Source: Microbacterium enclense
GTDB taxonomy: Bacteria; Actinomycetota; Actinomycetes; Actinomycetales; Microbacteriaceae
Length of the DNA stretch: 64,000 bases
Assembly (NCBI GenBank): GCA_038182865.1
Contig: CP116226.1
Coordinates: 558,001-622,000 of the forward strand
Direction of reading: 5' to 3'
Shown here piece after piece: positions 49,989 to 58,173 of this stretch. Position 1 is the first letter of the stretch. The number at the start of each line of letters is the position of its first letter. The notes beneath the pieces are model-generated. The model was not told where the DNA came from. It saw nothing but the letters and a program-made list of their open reading frames with translations, and ran no database searches. A program made the position numbers and the translations under genes.

Positions 49989-50010
49989 ACGGTAGACCCG
50001 GCCTCCGACA
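49989..50010 (-). promoter_or_regulatory. PafBC-type promoter of the MFS gene
   Basis: On the minus strand TGTCGGAG (50010-50003), exactly 8 nt, then TACCGT (49994-49989), 6 nt before the ATG. Confidence 0.55.
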
Positions 50011-50083
50011 TCGGCCAGGGTGCGGTGGAGGGGGCCGCCACCCCGCCCCCGCGAGACCGTCCTCTCCCGTATCCGCCTGCCCC

Positions 50084-50105
50084 GGGTGCGGAACCTTCCG
50101 CACCC
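50084..50105 (-). terminator. Hairpin after the SNF2 helicase gene
   Basis: GGGTGCGGAA and TTCCGCACCC form a perfect 10-bp inverted repeat around CC, 18 nt after the SNF2 stop and upstream of the MFS promoter. Confidence 0.6.
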
Positions 50106-50123
50106 TCGACGGACGGTGAGGCC

Positions 50124-53100
50124 TCAGTCCAGGAGGCTGCGGATGTCATCGGCGGTGAGACGCGGTCCGCCCGCGAACGAACCGCCCTCGTCTGCGCCGC
50201 CGTCGAGGACGCGCGAGAACAGATCGGCTTTGGCCTCGCGCAGCGCGACCACCTTCTCCTCGACGGTGTCGGCCGCCACGAGACGGTAGACGATGACCGG
50301 ACGCGTCTGCCCGATGCGGTGCGCGCGATCGATCGCCTGGTCTTCGACCGCGGGATTCCACCACGGGTCGAGCAGCACCACGTAGTCGGCCTCGACGAGG
50401 TTCAGACCCACGCCTCCCGCCTTGAGCGACACGAAGAACGCGGGGTCGTCGCCGTCGCGGAAGCGGTCGATCTCGGCCTGCCGGTTCGTCGTCGAGCCGT
50501 CGAGGTATCCGGAGGCGAGTCCGGCGTCGGTGCAGCGCTGGCGCGCCGCGCGCAGGAACCGCGTGAACTGGCTCAGCACGAGGACGCGGTGTCCCTCGGC
50601 CGCGGCTTCGACGAGCAGCTCTTCGAGGGCGTCGAGCTTCGCCGACGGTGCCTCTCCCTCATCGACCAATCCGGGGTCGAGGGCGAGCTGACGAAGCATG
50701 GTCAGGGAACGGAAGATGGCGAAACGATTGCCGTCGGCGTCGTCGAGCAGCCCCAGCAGACGCTGCCGTTCCCGGTGGAAGCGCCGGTCGTAGAGCTTGC
50801 GGTGCACCGGGTGGAGGGTGACCTCGACGACCGTCTCCTGCTTCGGCGGAAGCTCGGACGCGACGAGGTCTTTCGTGCGCCGCAGGAGGAACGGGCGGAT
50901 GCGGCGGCGCAACAGGTCGAGACGCGCGACGTCGGAGTGCTTCTCGATCGGCGTGCGGTAAAGCGTCGTGAAGGACTCGCGCGTTCCGAGGAGCCCCGGT
51001 GCCACGAGCGACGTCAGCGCCCACAGTTCGAGGAGGTTGTTCTCCATCGGGGTGCCGGTGATGACCAGCGTGAACGGAACCGACAGCGACCGAGCAGCGC
51101 GGTACCCGCGCGACGCCGGGTTCTTGATCTGCTGAGCCTCGTCGAGCACCAGACCCGACCACCCGACCTCTGCGTACTGCTCTTGCTCGAGGCGGAACAG
51201 CGCGTAGCTGGTGACGACCACGTGCGCGCCGGCGGCGACGTCGGCGATGCTCGAGGACCGCCGCGCCCGCGTGGACGAGACGACACGGACCTCCAGGCCG
51301 GGGGCGAAGGCAGCGCACTCCCGCGCCCAGTTGCCGACGACGCTGGTCGGCGCGACGATCAGGAACGGTGCCATCGCGGGGTCTGCCGCTCGGGCGACCT
51401 CCATCATCGCGATGGTCTGCACGGTCTTGCCCAGTCCCATGTCGTCGGCCAGGATCCCACCCAGTCCCTGCGTCCGCAGGAAGTGCAGCCAGTCCAGGCC
51501 CGACCGTTGGTAGTCCCGGAGGGTCGCTCGCAGTCCCGCGGGAGGCGCGACCGGCTCGAGAGCGGCTTCGTCGGTGAGGCCGCGCACCCGGAGCCACCAC
51601 TCGGCCTCCTGGGCTGCGATCATGCCGAGTTCGGTCAGGTCGTCCCAGAGGCCCACGTTGTACCGGTTGAGCGTGAGGTGCGCCCCGGGCCGGTCGGCGA
51701 GCGCCCGCGCCTCGTCGATGACCGCGCGGAGCCGATCGAACTCGGGCGTGTCCAGGCGCACGTACTCCCCGTCACGGAGGAACAGCACGCGGTCGCCGAG
51801 GGCGAGCGCGGTGTAGAGATCGGTGAAGTCGACCTCGGCCGCGCCCACGCTCACGCGAGCGTGGAGGTCGAACCAATCGCTGCCGTCGTCGTTCGCGGTG
51901 CTCAACTCGACGACGGGGGCTTCGGATGCCGCCCGGTAGCCCGGGGCCTCGCCTTTCACCTGCACACGGACGTGGTCGAGAGCCCGCAGACGCGGCAGCA
52001 CCTCGACCGCGAGAAGAGCCGCGGCCGCGGGAGACAGGGGGCGCGGCGGCGTCGTGCCCGAGAGGAAGGGCTGAGGGAGGTCGATCCGCGTGTCGGCGGC
52101 GATGGCGCCCACTGCGGCCCACACGGTGCTCTCGTGCTCGTCATCGCGTCGCCCGCGCGTCGGCTCGCGATCCCACCTCGCCGCGACCGTCGCCGCGCCG
52201 TCGAGGTGCTCGACGATCAGCTCCAGCACCGGGCGCGGAGCAGGCGGCACCTCGACGGTTCCCCGCGGCGAGACCACCGGCGCCTCGAGCTGCAGACGCG
52301 GGAGGTACTCGTGCAGGAAGGTGTCGGAACCCGCCTCGTCGACCGTGAGGGCGGCAGGTCGCGCGAGCAGCCCGCGCACGGGCCCCGCCGCCGGCGCCGA
52401 CAGTCGTGCGAGCGTGATGCGTTCGTCGTCGCCGTCGCGATCGGCGACGAAGGCCACCGCGACAGCGGGGTCGCCGACGACCCAGGAGGGCAGACCGACG
52501 ACGTCGTCGTCGACTCCTTCGACGATCCCGCGGACGTGCAGGCTCGCCCCACGACGGTCCAGCGCGACAGCAGCCCTCGCCGACTCCGCGGGGATGTGCA
52601 CCGGGTGGTGGGAGCCGGCCCCGGAGACGAGCGGAACCCCCGCGGCCTGCACGGCCTCGAGCTGCATCCAGAGCGAGTGCGGCGGAACGGCGGAAAGTGG
52701 CATCCACTCGTCGGCCAGGTAGGCCCCGGGGCCGGAGCGCCCCAGGCGACCGAGGCTGTCGAGGGCTGCGCGCGCCGTCGGGTCGGCCGGCAGAGCAGCG
52801 AGGGCCGACCACCCCGCGCGCCCCTTGATCCAGGTCCCGCGCGTACCGCGGACGCCGGGGCGGGCGGTGAGGGTCAGCGCCGTGCTGCGGCCGTGCCCGC
52901 CACCCCGGCGAATGGAGAAGAACAGACAGAGCTCGTAGGGCGACTCGTCGACGACGACGGGTGACGCGAGGAAGAGCTCGTCGAGGGACCGTTGCCATTC
53001 GGGACGCGGGGGCCGACCCGAGGAGATCATGCGGTCGAAGAGCACGAGAGCCGCCGCGCACGAGTGCTCGCACTCGGGCCCGCGCCCGCACGAGCACCAC

Positions 53101-53315
53101 CCGGACAGGCGGGAGAGATCGGCGGGCACCCGCAGTTCGAGGTGCTCGTACCCGGCCGCCCCGAACGACTGCGCCGACACCACGAGGACCCCGCCGATCG
53201 ACCGCGCCTCGCCGACCTCGACCGAGCCGTAGACGAGGAGCCGATCGGCGCGCGTCATGGCCGCCGGGGAGAACATCTCGCCGGCGATGCTGAGCGCTTC
53301 GGGGTCCATCTGCAT
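50124..53315 (-). CDS. SNF2-family DNA translocase/helicase with SWIM zinc finger
   Basis: The start is the ATG at 53315 (MQMDPEALSIAGE), 6 nt after a GAGAAT -10-like hexamer; the product has 1,063 residues. Near the N-terminus CSCGRGPECEH is a SWIM zinc finger. The C-terminal half is a SWI2/SNF2 ATPase: DYQRSGLDWLHFL, Walker A DDMGLGKTVQ, box II LVLDEAQQIKNP, TGTPMENN, box V SLKAGGVGLNLVEAD and box VI AIDRAHRIGQTRPV. These enzymes move along DNA to displace proteins and take part in repair or transcription restart. A damage-type promoter precedes it, and it diverges from the threonine aldolase gene. Confidence 0.93.
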   Translation of the reverse strand: MQMDPEALSIAGEMFSPAAMTRADRLLVYGSVEVGEARSIGGVLVVSAQSFGAAGYEHLELRVPADLSRLSGWCSCGRGPECEHSCAAALVLFDRMISSGRPPRPEWQRSLDELFLASPVVVDESPYELCLFFSIRRGGGHGRSTALTLTARPGVRGTRGTWIKGRAGWSALAALPADPTARAALDSLGRLGRSGPGAYLADEWMPLSAVPPHSLWMQLEAVQAAGVPLVSGAGSHHPVHIPAESARAAVALDRRGASLHVRGIVEGVDDDVVGLPSWVVGDPAVAVAFVADRDGDDERITLARLSAPAAGPVRGLLARPAALTVDEAGSDTFLHEYLPRLQLEAPVVSPRGTVEVPPAPRPVLELIVEHLDGAATVAARWDREPTRGRRDDEHESTVWAAVGAIAADTRIDLPQPFLSGTTPPRPLSPAAAALLAVEVLPRLRALDHVRVQVKGEAPGYRAASEAPVVELSTANDDGSDWFDLHARVSVGAAEVDFTDLYTALALGDRVLFLRDGEYVRLDTPEFDRLRAVIDEARALADRPGAHLTLNRYNVGLWDDLTELGMIAAQEAEWWLRVRGLTDEAALEPVAPPAGLRATLRDYQRSGLDWLHFLRTQGLGGILADDMGLGKTVQTIAMMEVARAADPAMAPFLIVAPTSVVGNWARECAAFAPGLEVRVVSSTRARRSSSIADVAAGAHVVVTSYALFRLEQEQYAEVGWSGLVLDEAQQIKNPASRGYRAARSLSVPFTLVITGTPMENNLLELWALTSLVAPGLLGTRESFTTLYRTPIEKHSDVARLDLLRRRIRPFLLRRTKDLVASELPPKQETVVEVTLHPVHRKLYDRRFHRERQRLLGLLDDADGNRFAIFRSLTMLRQLALDPGLVDEGEAPSAKLDALEELLVEAAAEGHRVLVLSQFTRFLRAARQRCTDAGLASGYLDGSTTNRQAEIDRFRDGDDPAFFVSLKAGGVGLNLVEADYVVLLDPWWNPAVEDQAIDRAHRIGQTRPVIVYRLVAADTVEEKVVALREAKADLFSRVLDGGADEGGSFAGGPRLTADDIRSLLD

Positions 53316-53321
53316 CCCCTC

Positions 53322-53343
53322 ATTCTCGTCGGCCCCTCCGACA
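53322..53343 (-). promoter_or_regulatory. PafBC-type promoter of the SNF2 helicase gene
   Basis: On the minus strand TGTCGGAG (53343-53336), exactly 8 nt, then GAGAAT (53327-53322), 6 nt before the ATG. Confidence 0.5.
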
Positions 53344-53414
53344 CGAGGACGACCGCGTGCCCCTCTCCGGGGACGGATCGGCGAGATCGCCCGCTGGGGA
53401 GGAGGGGCGAAAGT

Positions 53415-53420
53415 TAGGCT
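53415..53420 (+). promoter_or_regulatory. Leaderless -10 element of the threonine aldolase gene
   Basis: TAGGCT ends 6 nt before the GTG at 53427. Confidence 0.55.
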
Positions 53421-53426
53421 GGAACG

Positions 53427-54494
53427 GTGACCTCCCTCCACGACACGTCGGTGCGCGGCTTCGCCTCCGACAACTATTCCGGCATCCACCCCGACGTCCT
53501 CACCGCGATCTCCGCGGCCAACGAGGGGCATCAGGTCGCCTACGGCGAGGACGTCTACACGGCGCGCCTCCAGGAGCTGTTCGTCGGCCTGCTCGGCGAG
53601 GGCGTCGAAGCCTTCCCGGTGTTCAACGGAACGGGCGCGAACGTCGTCGGGCTGCAGTCGATGCTCCCGCGATGGGGCGCCGTGATCTCGGCATCCACCG
53701 CGCACATCAACGTCGACGAGGGGGGCGCTCCCGAGCGTGTCGGGGGGATCAAACTACTGACCGTCCCCACCGACGACGGCAAGCTCACCCCCGACCTCGT
53801 CGACCGGGAAGCGTGGGGGTGGGGAGACGAGCACCGTGCCCAGCCCCTCGTCGTGTCGATCACGCAGTCGACCGAGCTGGGCACGCTGTACTCCGTCGAG
53901 GAGATCCGCGCCCTCGCCGATCACGCGCACGGCCACGGTATGCGCCTGCACATGGACGGAGCCCGCATCTCGAACGCGGCGGCCGCCCTCGACGTGCCGC
54001 TACGGGACTTCACGCGCGACGCCGGCGTGGACGTGCTGAGTTTCGGCGGCACGAAGAACGGCGCGATGATCGGCGAGGCCATCGTCGTGCTCGACCCCGA
54101 GGCATCCACCGGCCTGACCTACCTGCGCAAGCTCGACATGCAGCTCTCGAGCAAGATGCGATTCATCTCGGCACAGTTGGTGGCGCTGCTCGAGAACGAC
54201 CTGTGGCTCACCAACGCGCGCCACTCGAACGCGATGGCCCAGCGTCTGCGCGCCGGCGTCGAAGCGGGACTCGTCGACGGCTCGATCCGGGGCGTCGAGT
54301 TCACTCAGCCCACCCAGGCCAACGGCGTTTTCGCCATCCTTCCTCCCGGCGTCGCCGACCGTCTGCGGCAGAGTTTCCGCTTCTACGACTGGGACGAACT
54401 GCGTCGCGAAGTGCGCTGGATGTGCTCGTTCGACACCACGGAGGACGACATCGACGCGTTCCTCGCGGCGATCGCCCGCGAGACCGCGGTCTGA
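53427..54494 (+). CDS. ltaE: Low-specificity L-threonine aldolase
   Basis: This PLP enzyme splits L-threonine or allo-threonine into glycine and acetaldehyde. The 355-residue protein has the expected blocks FASDNYSGIHPDVL, FNGTGANVVGLQSML, HMDGARISNAAAAL and SFGGTKNGAM, where Lys210 should bind PLP. The start is GTG at 53427, fixed by the TAGGCT hexamer 6 nt upstream. It converges on the M3 peptidase gene, with a strong shared hairpin between. It is cytosolic, in glycine/threonine metabolism. Related beta-eliminating lyases are the only alternative. Confidence 0.93.
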   Translation: MTSLHDTSVRGFASDNYSGIHPDVLTAISAANEGHQVAYGEDVYTARLQELFVGLLGEGVEAFPVFNGTGANVVGLQSMLPRWGAVISASTAHINVDEGGAPERVGGIKLLTVPTDDGKLTPDLVDREAWGWGDEHRAQPLVVSITQSTELGTLYSVEEIRALADHAHGHGMRLHMDGARISNAAAALDVPLRDFTRDAGVDVLSFGGTKNGAMIGEAIVVLDPEASTGLTYLRKLDMQLSSKMRFISAQLVALLENDLWLTNARHSNAMAQRLRAGVEAGLVDGSIRGVEFTQPTQANGVFAILPPGVADRLRQSFRFYDWDELRREVRWMCSFDTTEDDIDAFLAAIARETAV

Positions 54495-54508
54495 ACGCAC
54501 GCGCACCG

Positions 54509-54547
54509 CGAGCCCGCGGCATCCCTGATCCGGATGCCGCGGGCTCG
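54509..54547. terminator. Bidirectional terminator between convergent genes
   Basis: A 16-bp perfect inverted repeat (CGAGCCCGCGGCATCC with GGATGCCGCGGGCTCG) surrounds a 7-nt loop. It lies between the stops of the threonine aldolase and M3 peptidase genes and can serve both. Confidence 0.8.
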
Positions 54548-54552
54548 GTCGT

Positions 54553-56475
54553 TCATGCCCCCGCGAGCCAGTCGCGGTAGGCGTCGAACGAGGTCGGGCG
54601 TCCGAGGAACGCCTCCACGAGGTCGGTGGCGTCGCGTGAGCCGCCGCGCTCGAGGATCTCGGTGCGGTAGCGGCGCGCGACGTCGGCGTCCATGAGGTCG
54701 GCGCCGAAGGCCGTGAGCAGATCCCGCGCGATCACCAGGCTCCACTGGTAGGTGTAGTAGCAGGCGCCGTACCCGGTGAGGTGCCCGAAGCCGGCGTACG
54801 AGTGCGAGCCGTCGAGAGGGGCGACCGGGCTCGCTCCGCGGTAGTACCCGTCCACGGCGGCCGCGAGGTCGGCGGGCCGGTCCACGTGCAGCCGGTACGA
54901 GGTGGTGGCGTGGCCGAGCTGCCGCGTGACCTCGAGCCCTCGCCCGAAGGCGTCGGCGGTGCGCATGCGCTCCACCAGATCCGCGGGAATCGGCTCGCCC
55001 GCATCGTTCACGGCGAAGGATGCCAGCACTCCGGCATCCCACGCCCACTCCTCGAGCAGCTGGCTGGGCGCCTCGACGAAGTCCCATTCGGTCGTGATGC
55101 CGGTGAACCGGGCCCACCGCTGGTGACCGCCCAGGATCTCGTGGATGAGGTGCCCGAACTCGTGGAAGAAGGTGACCACCTCGTCGTGCTCCAGCACGCC
55201 CCGCGAGAAGTTGCACAGCAGGACGCCCTCGGGGAGCGACCGCCCCGCGATGCCGGGGGCGAGTCCGAAGCATGCGGCGTGGTTGTACTTTCCGTTACGA
55301 GGGTGCAGATCGAGATGGATGCGGCCGAGCCGTTCGCCTCGGCGGGTCACGTCGAAGGTGACCACGTCGTCGTGCCATGAGGGAGCGTCGACCGGCACGT
55401 ACGTCACGTCGAGCAGGCGCGCGGTGGTCTCCAGCACGCCGGCGAGCACGCGGTCGAATCGGAAGTACGAGCGCACGAGCTGCGCGTCGACGTCGTACTC
55501 CTCCCGTTTGAGCGTGCTGAGGAGGTACCAGAAGTCGGCGATCGTGACGGCCTGGGCCGTCGGATCGTCGCGACGCAACCGGTCGAGAACGCGCGCGTAC
55601 TCGGCTGCGGCAGCCGGTGCAGCAGCTTCGGCCACCCGTGTCAGGAACGCGTCGACGGCGGCGCTGGACCCGATCATGCGGGTCTCGGTCTCGTAGTCCG
55701 CCCAGTCGCCGTAGCCGAGCAGCGCGGCACGCTCGGCTCGAACGGCGAGCAGCTCGGCGAGGACCGGCTCGTTCTCGGGCCACGCGAGGTCGTTGTACGC
55801 GGCGACGAGGGCGCGTCGAGTGTCGCGGTCCCGCGCATATTCCCGAACCGGCATGAGATCGGTGTACTCGGTCGTCAGCGTGACGAGACCATCGTCGTCG
55901 GCAGGATGGTCCGCGAGGAAGTCCGCGGGGAGACCGTCGAGCGCCGACGCCGGCACCCGGATCTCGCGCTTGCCCTCGCGGATGTTGCGCGAGAACGCCA
56001 GGGAGAGCTCGGTGTCGCGGTCGCTCAGAACACGCACGCGCTCACGCTTCTCGTCATCGAGGTCGACGCCGCCGCGACGGAAGTCGCGGCGGACGTGGGC
56101 GAGCAGGCGGCGCTCATCGTCGCCGAGGCCGGTCTCGTCGGCCTCCGCGAAGGCCTTCCACAGCTGACGATCGAGCAGGCGACGGGACTGCAGGGCCTCG
56201 AACTGCTGGACCTGCTCCTCGGCGAGGCGGCGGATCTCGGCATCCGGATGCGACTCGCTCAGGAGGTGGGCCTCGGACAGCGCCTCGGCGAAGGCGATGT
56301 CGGCGTCGTTCCACAGCTCCAGCCGCTCGGCGGTGGGCAGATCACCCGCGTCGGAGAGGCGCGCGTCGATCGTGTCGATGAGCGCGCGGCGGGTGGCCGG
56401 GCGGTCGGTGACGAAGCTCGTCCATCCGGCGGCGTCCGTGGGCAGCGGCAGCGGGGCAGGTGCGGTGATCGGCAT
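54553..56475 (-). CDS. M3-family zinc metallopeptidase (peptidyl-dipeptidase Dcp/oligopeptidase type)
   Basis: The 640-residue protein has the gluzincin site HEFGH (438-442, in VVTFFHEFGHLIHEI), with the third ligand Glu about 25 residues later in DFVEAPSQLLEEW. The substrate-loop block YAGFGHLTGYGACYYTYQW is also conserved. M3 enzymes degrade short peptides in the cytosol; there is no signal peptide. The ATG at 56475 is 6 nt after TAGGGT. It converges on the threonine aldolase gene and could help process imported peptides. Confidence 0.93.
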   Translation of the reverse strand: MPITAPAPLPLPTDAAGWTSFVTDRPATRRALIDTIDARLSDAGDLPTAERLELWNDADIAFAEALSEAHLLSESHPDAEIRRLAEEQVQQFEALQSRRLLDRQLWKAFAEADETGLGDDERRLLAHVRRDFRRGGVDLDDEKRERVRVLSDRDTELSLAFSRNIREGKREIRVPASALDGLPADFLADHPADDDGLVTLTTEYTDLMPVREYARDRDTRRALVAAYNDLAWPENEPVLAELLAVRAERAALLGYGDWADYETETRMIGSSAAVDAFLTRVAEAAAPAAAAEYARVLDRLRRDDPTAQAVTIADFWYLLSTLKREEYDVDAQLVRSYFRFDRVLAGVLETTARLLDVTYVPVDAPSWHDDVVTFDVTRRGERLGRIHLDLHPRNGKYNHAACFGLAPGIAGRSLPEGVLLCNFSRGVLEHDEVVTFFHEFGHLIHEILGGHQRWARFTGITTEWDFVEAPSQLLEEWAWDAGVLASFAVNDAGEPIPADLVERMRTADAFGRGLEVTRQLGHATTSYRLHVDRPADLAAAVDGYYRGASPVAPLDGSHSYAGFGHLTGYGACYYTYQWSLVIARDLLTAFGADLMDADVARRYRTEILERGGSRDATDLVEAFLGRPTSFDAYRDWLAGA

Positions 56476-56481
56476 CCTCCG

Positions 56482-56503
56482 ACCCTAAACAGGGGGTCGG
56501 ACA
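56482..56503 (-). promoter_or_regulatory. Leaderless promoter of the M3 peptidase gene, weakly PafBC-like
   Basis: On the minus strand TAGGGT (56487-56482) ends 6 nt before the ATG. TGTCCGAC (56503-56496) lies exactly 8 nt upstream, with mismatches to TGTCGGAG. Confidence 0.45.
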
Positions 56504-56513
56504 CCGGCAACGA

Positions 56514-57128
56514 TCAGCGCAGCGCACCCACCGACGCGAGCCCCTGGCGCACGAGAGTGCCGCGCCCACCCTCCATCTCGGCGGCGAGCGCGTCGGATGC
56601 GGCCTCCTGGGGTGACAACCACGTCACCTCCAGGGCGTCCTGTCGCGGTTCGCAGGTTCCGGTCACGGGCACGACGAAGGCGAGAGCGACGGCGTGCTGC
56701 CGATCGTCGTGGAACGCGCTCACCCCGGGAAGGGGGAAGTACTCGGCGACCGTGAACGGTGCGGGCTGCGGAGGAAGGAGAGGGAAGGCCATCGGACCGA
56801 GGTCGTTCTCGATGTGGCGGAAGAGCGCGTCACGGACGGTCTCGCCGTACCGGACGCGACCCGACACGAGCGTGCGCGTCATCTCGCCGAGAGGGGTCGC
56901 CCGCAGCAGGATCCCGACCTGGGTCACCATGCCCATCCCGTCGGTGCGCACCGGCAGCGCCTCGACGTACAGCATCGGGAGCCGCCGCCGCGCCTCGGCG
57001 AGCTCGACCTCACTGAGCCATCCCGGGTTGGTGTTCGGGCCGCTCGGGGCCCCCGTGAAGGGGCCGGACAGGGGCTCGCGCTCCTCGCCGTTGTCGCCGG
57101 GCTCGGGATCGGGTGTGCGGACAGGCAT
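56514..57128 (-). CDS. Nudix-fold protein (DUF4916-like) with degenerate Nudix box
   Basis: The 204-residue protein has a disordered N-terminus, then a Nudix-like domain with VGILLRATPLG and FVVPVTG. The Nudix box GRVRYGETVRDALFRHIEND keeps the first G, E and R, but the REUXEE core is RHIEND. Several Glu ligands for catalytic Mg are thus changed, so pyrophosphohydrolase activity is doubtful. DUF4916 proteins of actinobacteria look like this. AGGGAGC lies directly before the ATG. It diverges from the esterase gene. Confidence 0.82.
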   Translation of the reverse strand: MPVRTPDPEPGDNGEEREPLSGPFTGAPSGPNTNPGWLSEVELAEARRRLPMLYVEALPVRTDGMGMVTQVGILLRATPLGEMTRTLVSGRVRYGETVRDALFRHIENDLGPMAFPLLPPQPAPFTVAEYFPLPGVSAFHDDRQHAVALAFVVPVTGTCEPRQDALEVTWLSPQEAASDALAAEMEGGRGTLVRQGLASVGALR

Positions 57129-57274
57129 GCTCCCTGTATATCAACCGTGCGCTCCGGATGCCGCGTGTCCGGCGCGCAGCCGACCTCGATCTGCCCGCGA
57201 TGGACGGGCCGACGGGCCGTGAGGATCGTCCGGCGGCGGAGGTCTTCGCCTCCCCGGGCTCCTCCGGCGCCCGA

Positions 57275-57296
57275 TGTCGGAGGCCTTTGCCACAAT
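57275..57296 (+). promoter_or_regulatory. PafBC-type promoter of the esterase gene
   Basis: TGTCGGAG (57275-57282), exactly 8 nt, then CACAAT (57291-57296), 6 nt before the ATG. Confidence 0.45.
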
Positions 57297-57302
57297 GGCC
57301 GC

Positions 57303-57971
57303 ATGAGCGCACCCCTCTCCCTCGATCCCTCGGTCGTACGCTGGTCGGTGCCCGCGGACGAGCGGGGAGACCGCCCGGTTCTCCTGCTCCTCCACGGCTA
57401 CGGCTCCGACGAGCACGACCTCTTCGGGCTCGTGCCGTCCCTTCCCTCCGGTTTCGCGGTGGCCAGCCTCCGCGCGCCGCTCGTACCGCCGTGGCCGATG
57501 CCCGGGGCCTCGTGGTATCCCATCGAGGGGCTCGACGGGCGCGACCCCGGCGCCGTGACCCTCGCGGCGCGGTCCGTGCTGGCCTGGATTCAGGATGCCG
57601 TCGGCGACGCCCCCGTGGGACTCCTCGGCTTCTCCCAAGGCGGGGCGGTCGCCCTCCAGACGCTGCGGGTCGATCCGGACGCGGTGTCGTTCGCCATCGT
57701 CCTCGCCGGATACGCCGCCGGGGGCGAACTGCCCGGCGACGCGGTTCTCGCCGAGCGGCGTCCGCCCGTCTTCTGGGGACGCGGCGCCGCGGACGACGTC
57801 ATCCCCGCGCACCTCGTCGACATGACGGCTCAATGGCTGCCCGCTCACAGCGACTTGAGTGGTCGGGTCTACCCGGGCCTCACGCACTCGATCTCCCAGG
57901 ACGAGCTCGACGACGTGCGAGAGTTCCTCGACGCTCGTCTCGCCCATCACGAGAAGTCGACGGCGCCGTGA
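57303..57971 (+). CDS. Phospholipase/carboxylesterase family hydrolase
   Basis: Starting at the ATG at 57303 (MSAPLSLDPSVVRW) gives 222 residues with an alpha/beta-hydrolase fold. It shows the oxyanion region LLLLHGYGSDEHDLFGL, the nucleophile elbow GFSQGG, the Asp in RGAADDVIP and the His in GLTHSIS, so the triad is complete. Family members are small carboxylesterases or lysophospholipases. No signal peptide is present. The CACAAT hexamer 6 nt upstream supports the start. The Nudix-like gene diverges from it. Confidence 0.92.
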   Translation: MSAPLSLDPSVVRWSVPADERGDRPVLLLLHGYGSDEHDLFGLVPSLPSGFAVASLRAPLVPPWPMPGASWYPIEGLDGRDPGAVTLAARSVLAWIQDAVGDAPVGLLGFSQGGAVALQTLRVDPDAVSFAIVLAGYAAGGELPGDAVLAERRPPVFWGRGAADDVIPAHLVDMTAQWLPAHSDLSGRVYPGLTHSISQDELDDVREFLDARLAHHEKSTAP

Positions 57972-58004
57972 ACCGAGAAGCTTTCGCGACGGCCGCGGAT
58001 CGGC

Positions 58005-58127
58005 TATCGTAGGCAGCCCTGTCCCCGAGAACGAGGTCTCCTCCGGTGAAGAACGTCGACGCTTCCGCGCCCCTGTCCGCGCGCTGACCCGTCGACCCGC
58101 CGTTTTCTCGGCCGCCCTCCGCTGATG
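58005..58127 (+). promoter_or_regulatory. Possible attenuator leader of the ABC-F gene
   Basis: TATCGT (58005-58010) could be a -10. It is followed by a 13-codon ORF (58046-58087), directly followed by an inverted repeat, GACCCGTC (58086-58093) with GACGGGTC (58120-58127), and a small nested hairpin GCCG/CGGC. Peptide plus hairpin before an ABC-F gene suggests ribosome-stalling attenuation, as known for several actinobacterial resistance genes. Confidence 0.35.
58046..58087 (+). CDS. Putative leader peptide of the ABC-F gene
   Basis: GTG at 58046 starts 13 codons (VKNVDASAPLSAR) ending TGA at 58085-58087, with GAGG about 10 nt upstream. The stop lies at the base of an inverted repeat. Very short, so coding status is uncertain; the case rests on position before an ABC-F gene. 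Confidence 0.3.
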   Translation: MKNVDASAPLSAR

Positions 58128-58173
58128 CGGACGGGTCCGGTGTCCGCGCATCCCGCGTTCCCGGAGTCCCGTC

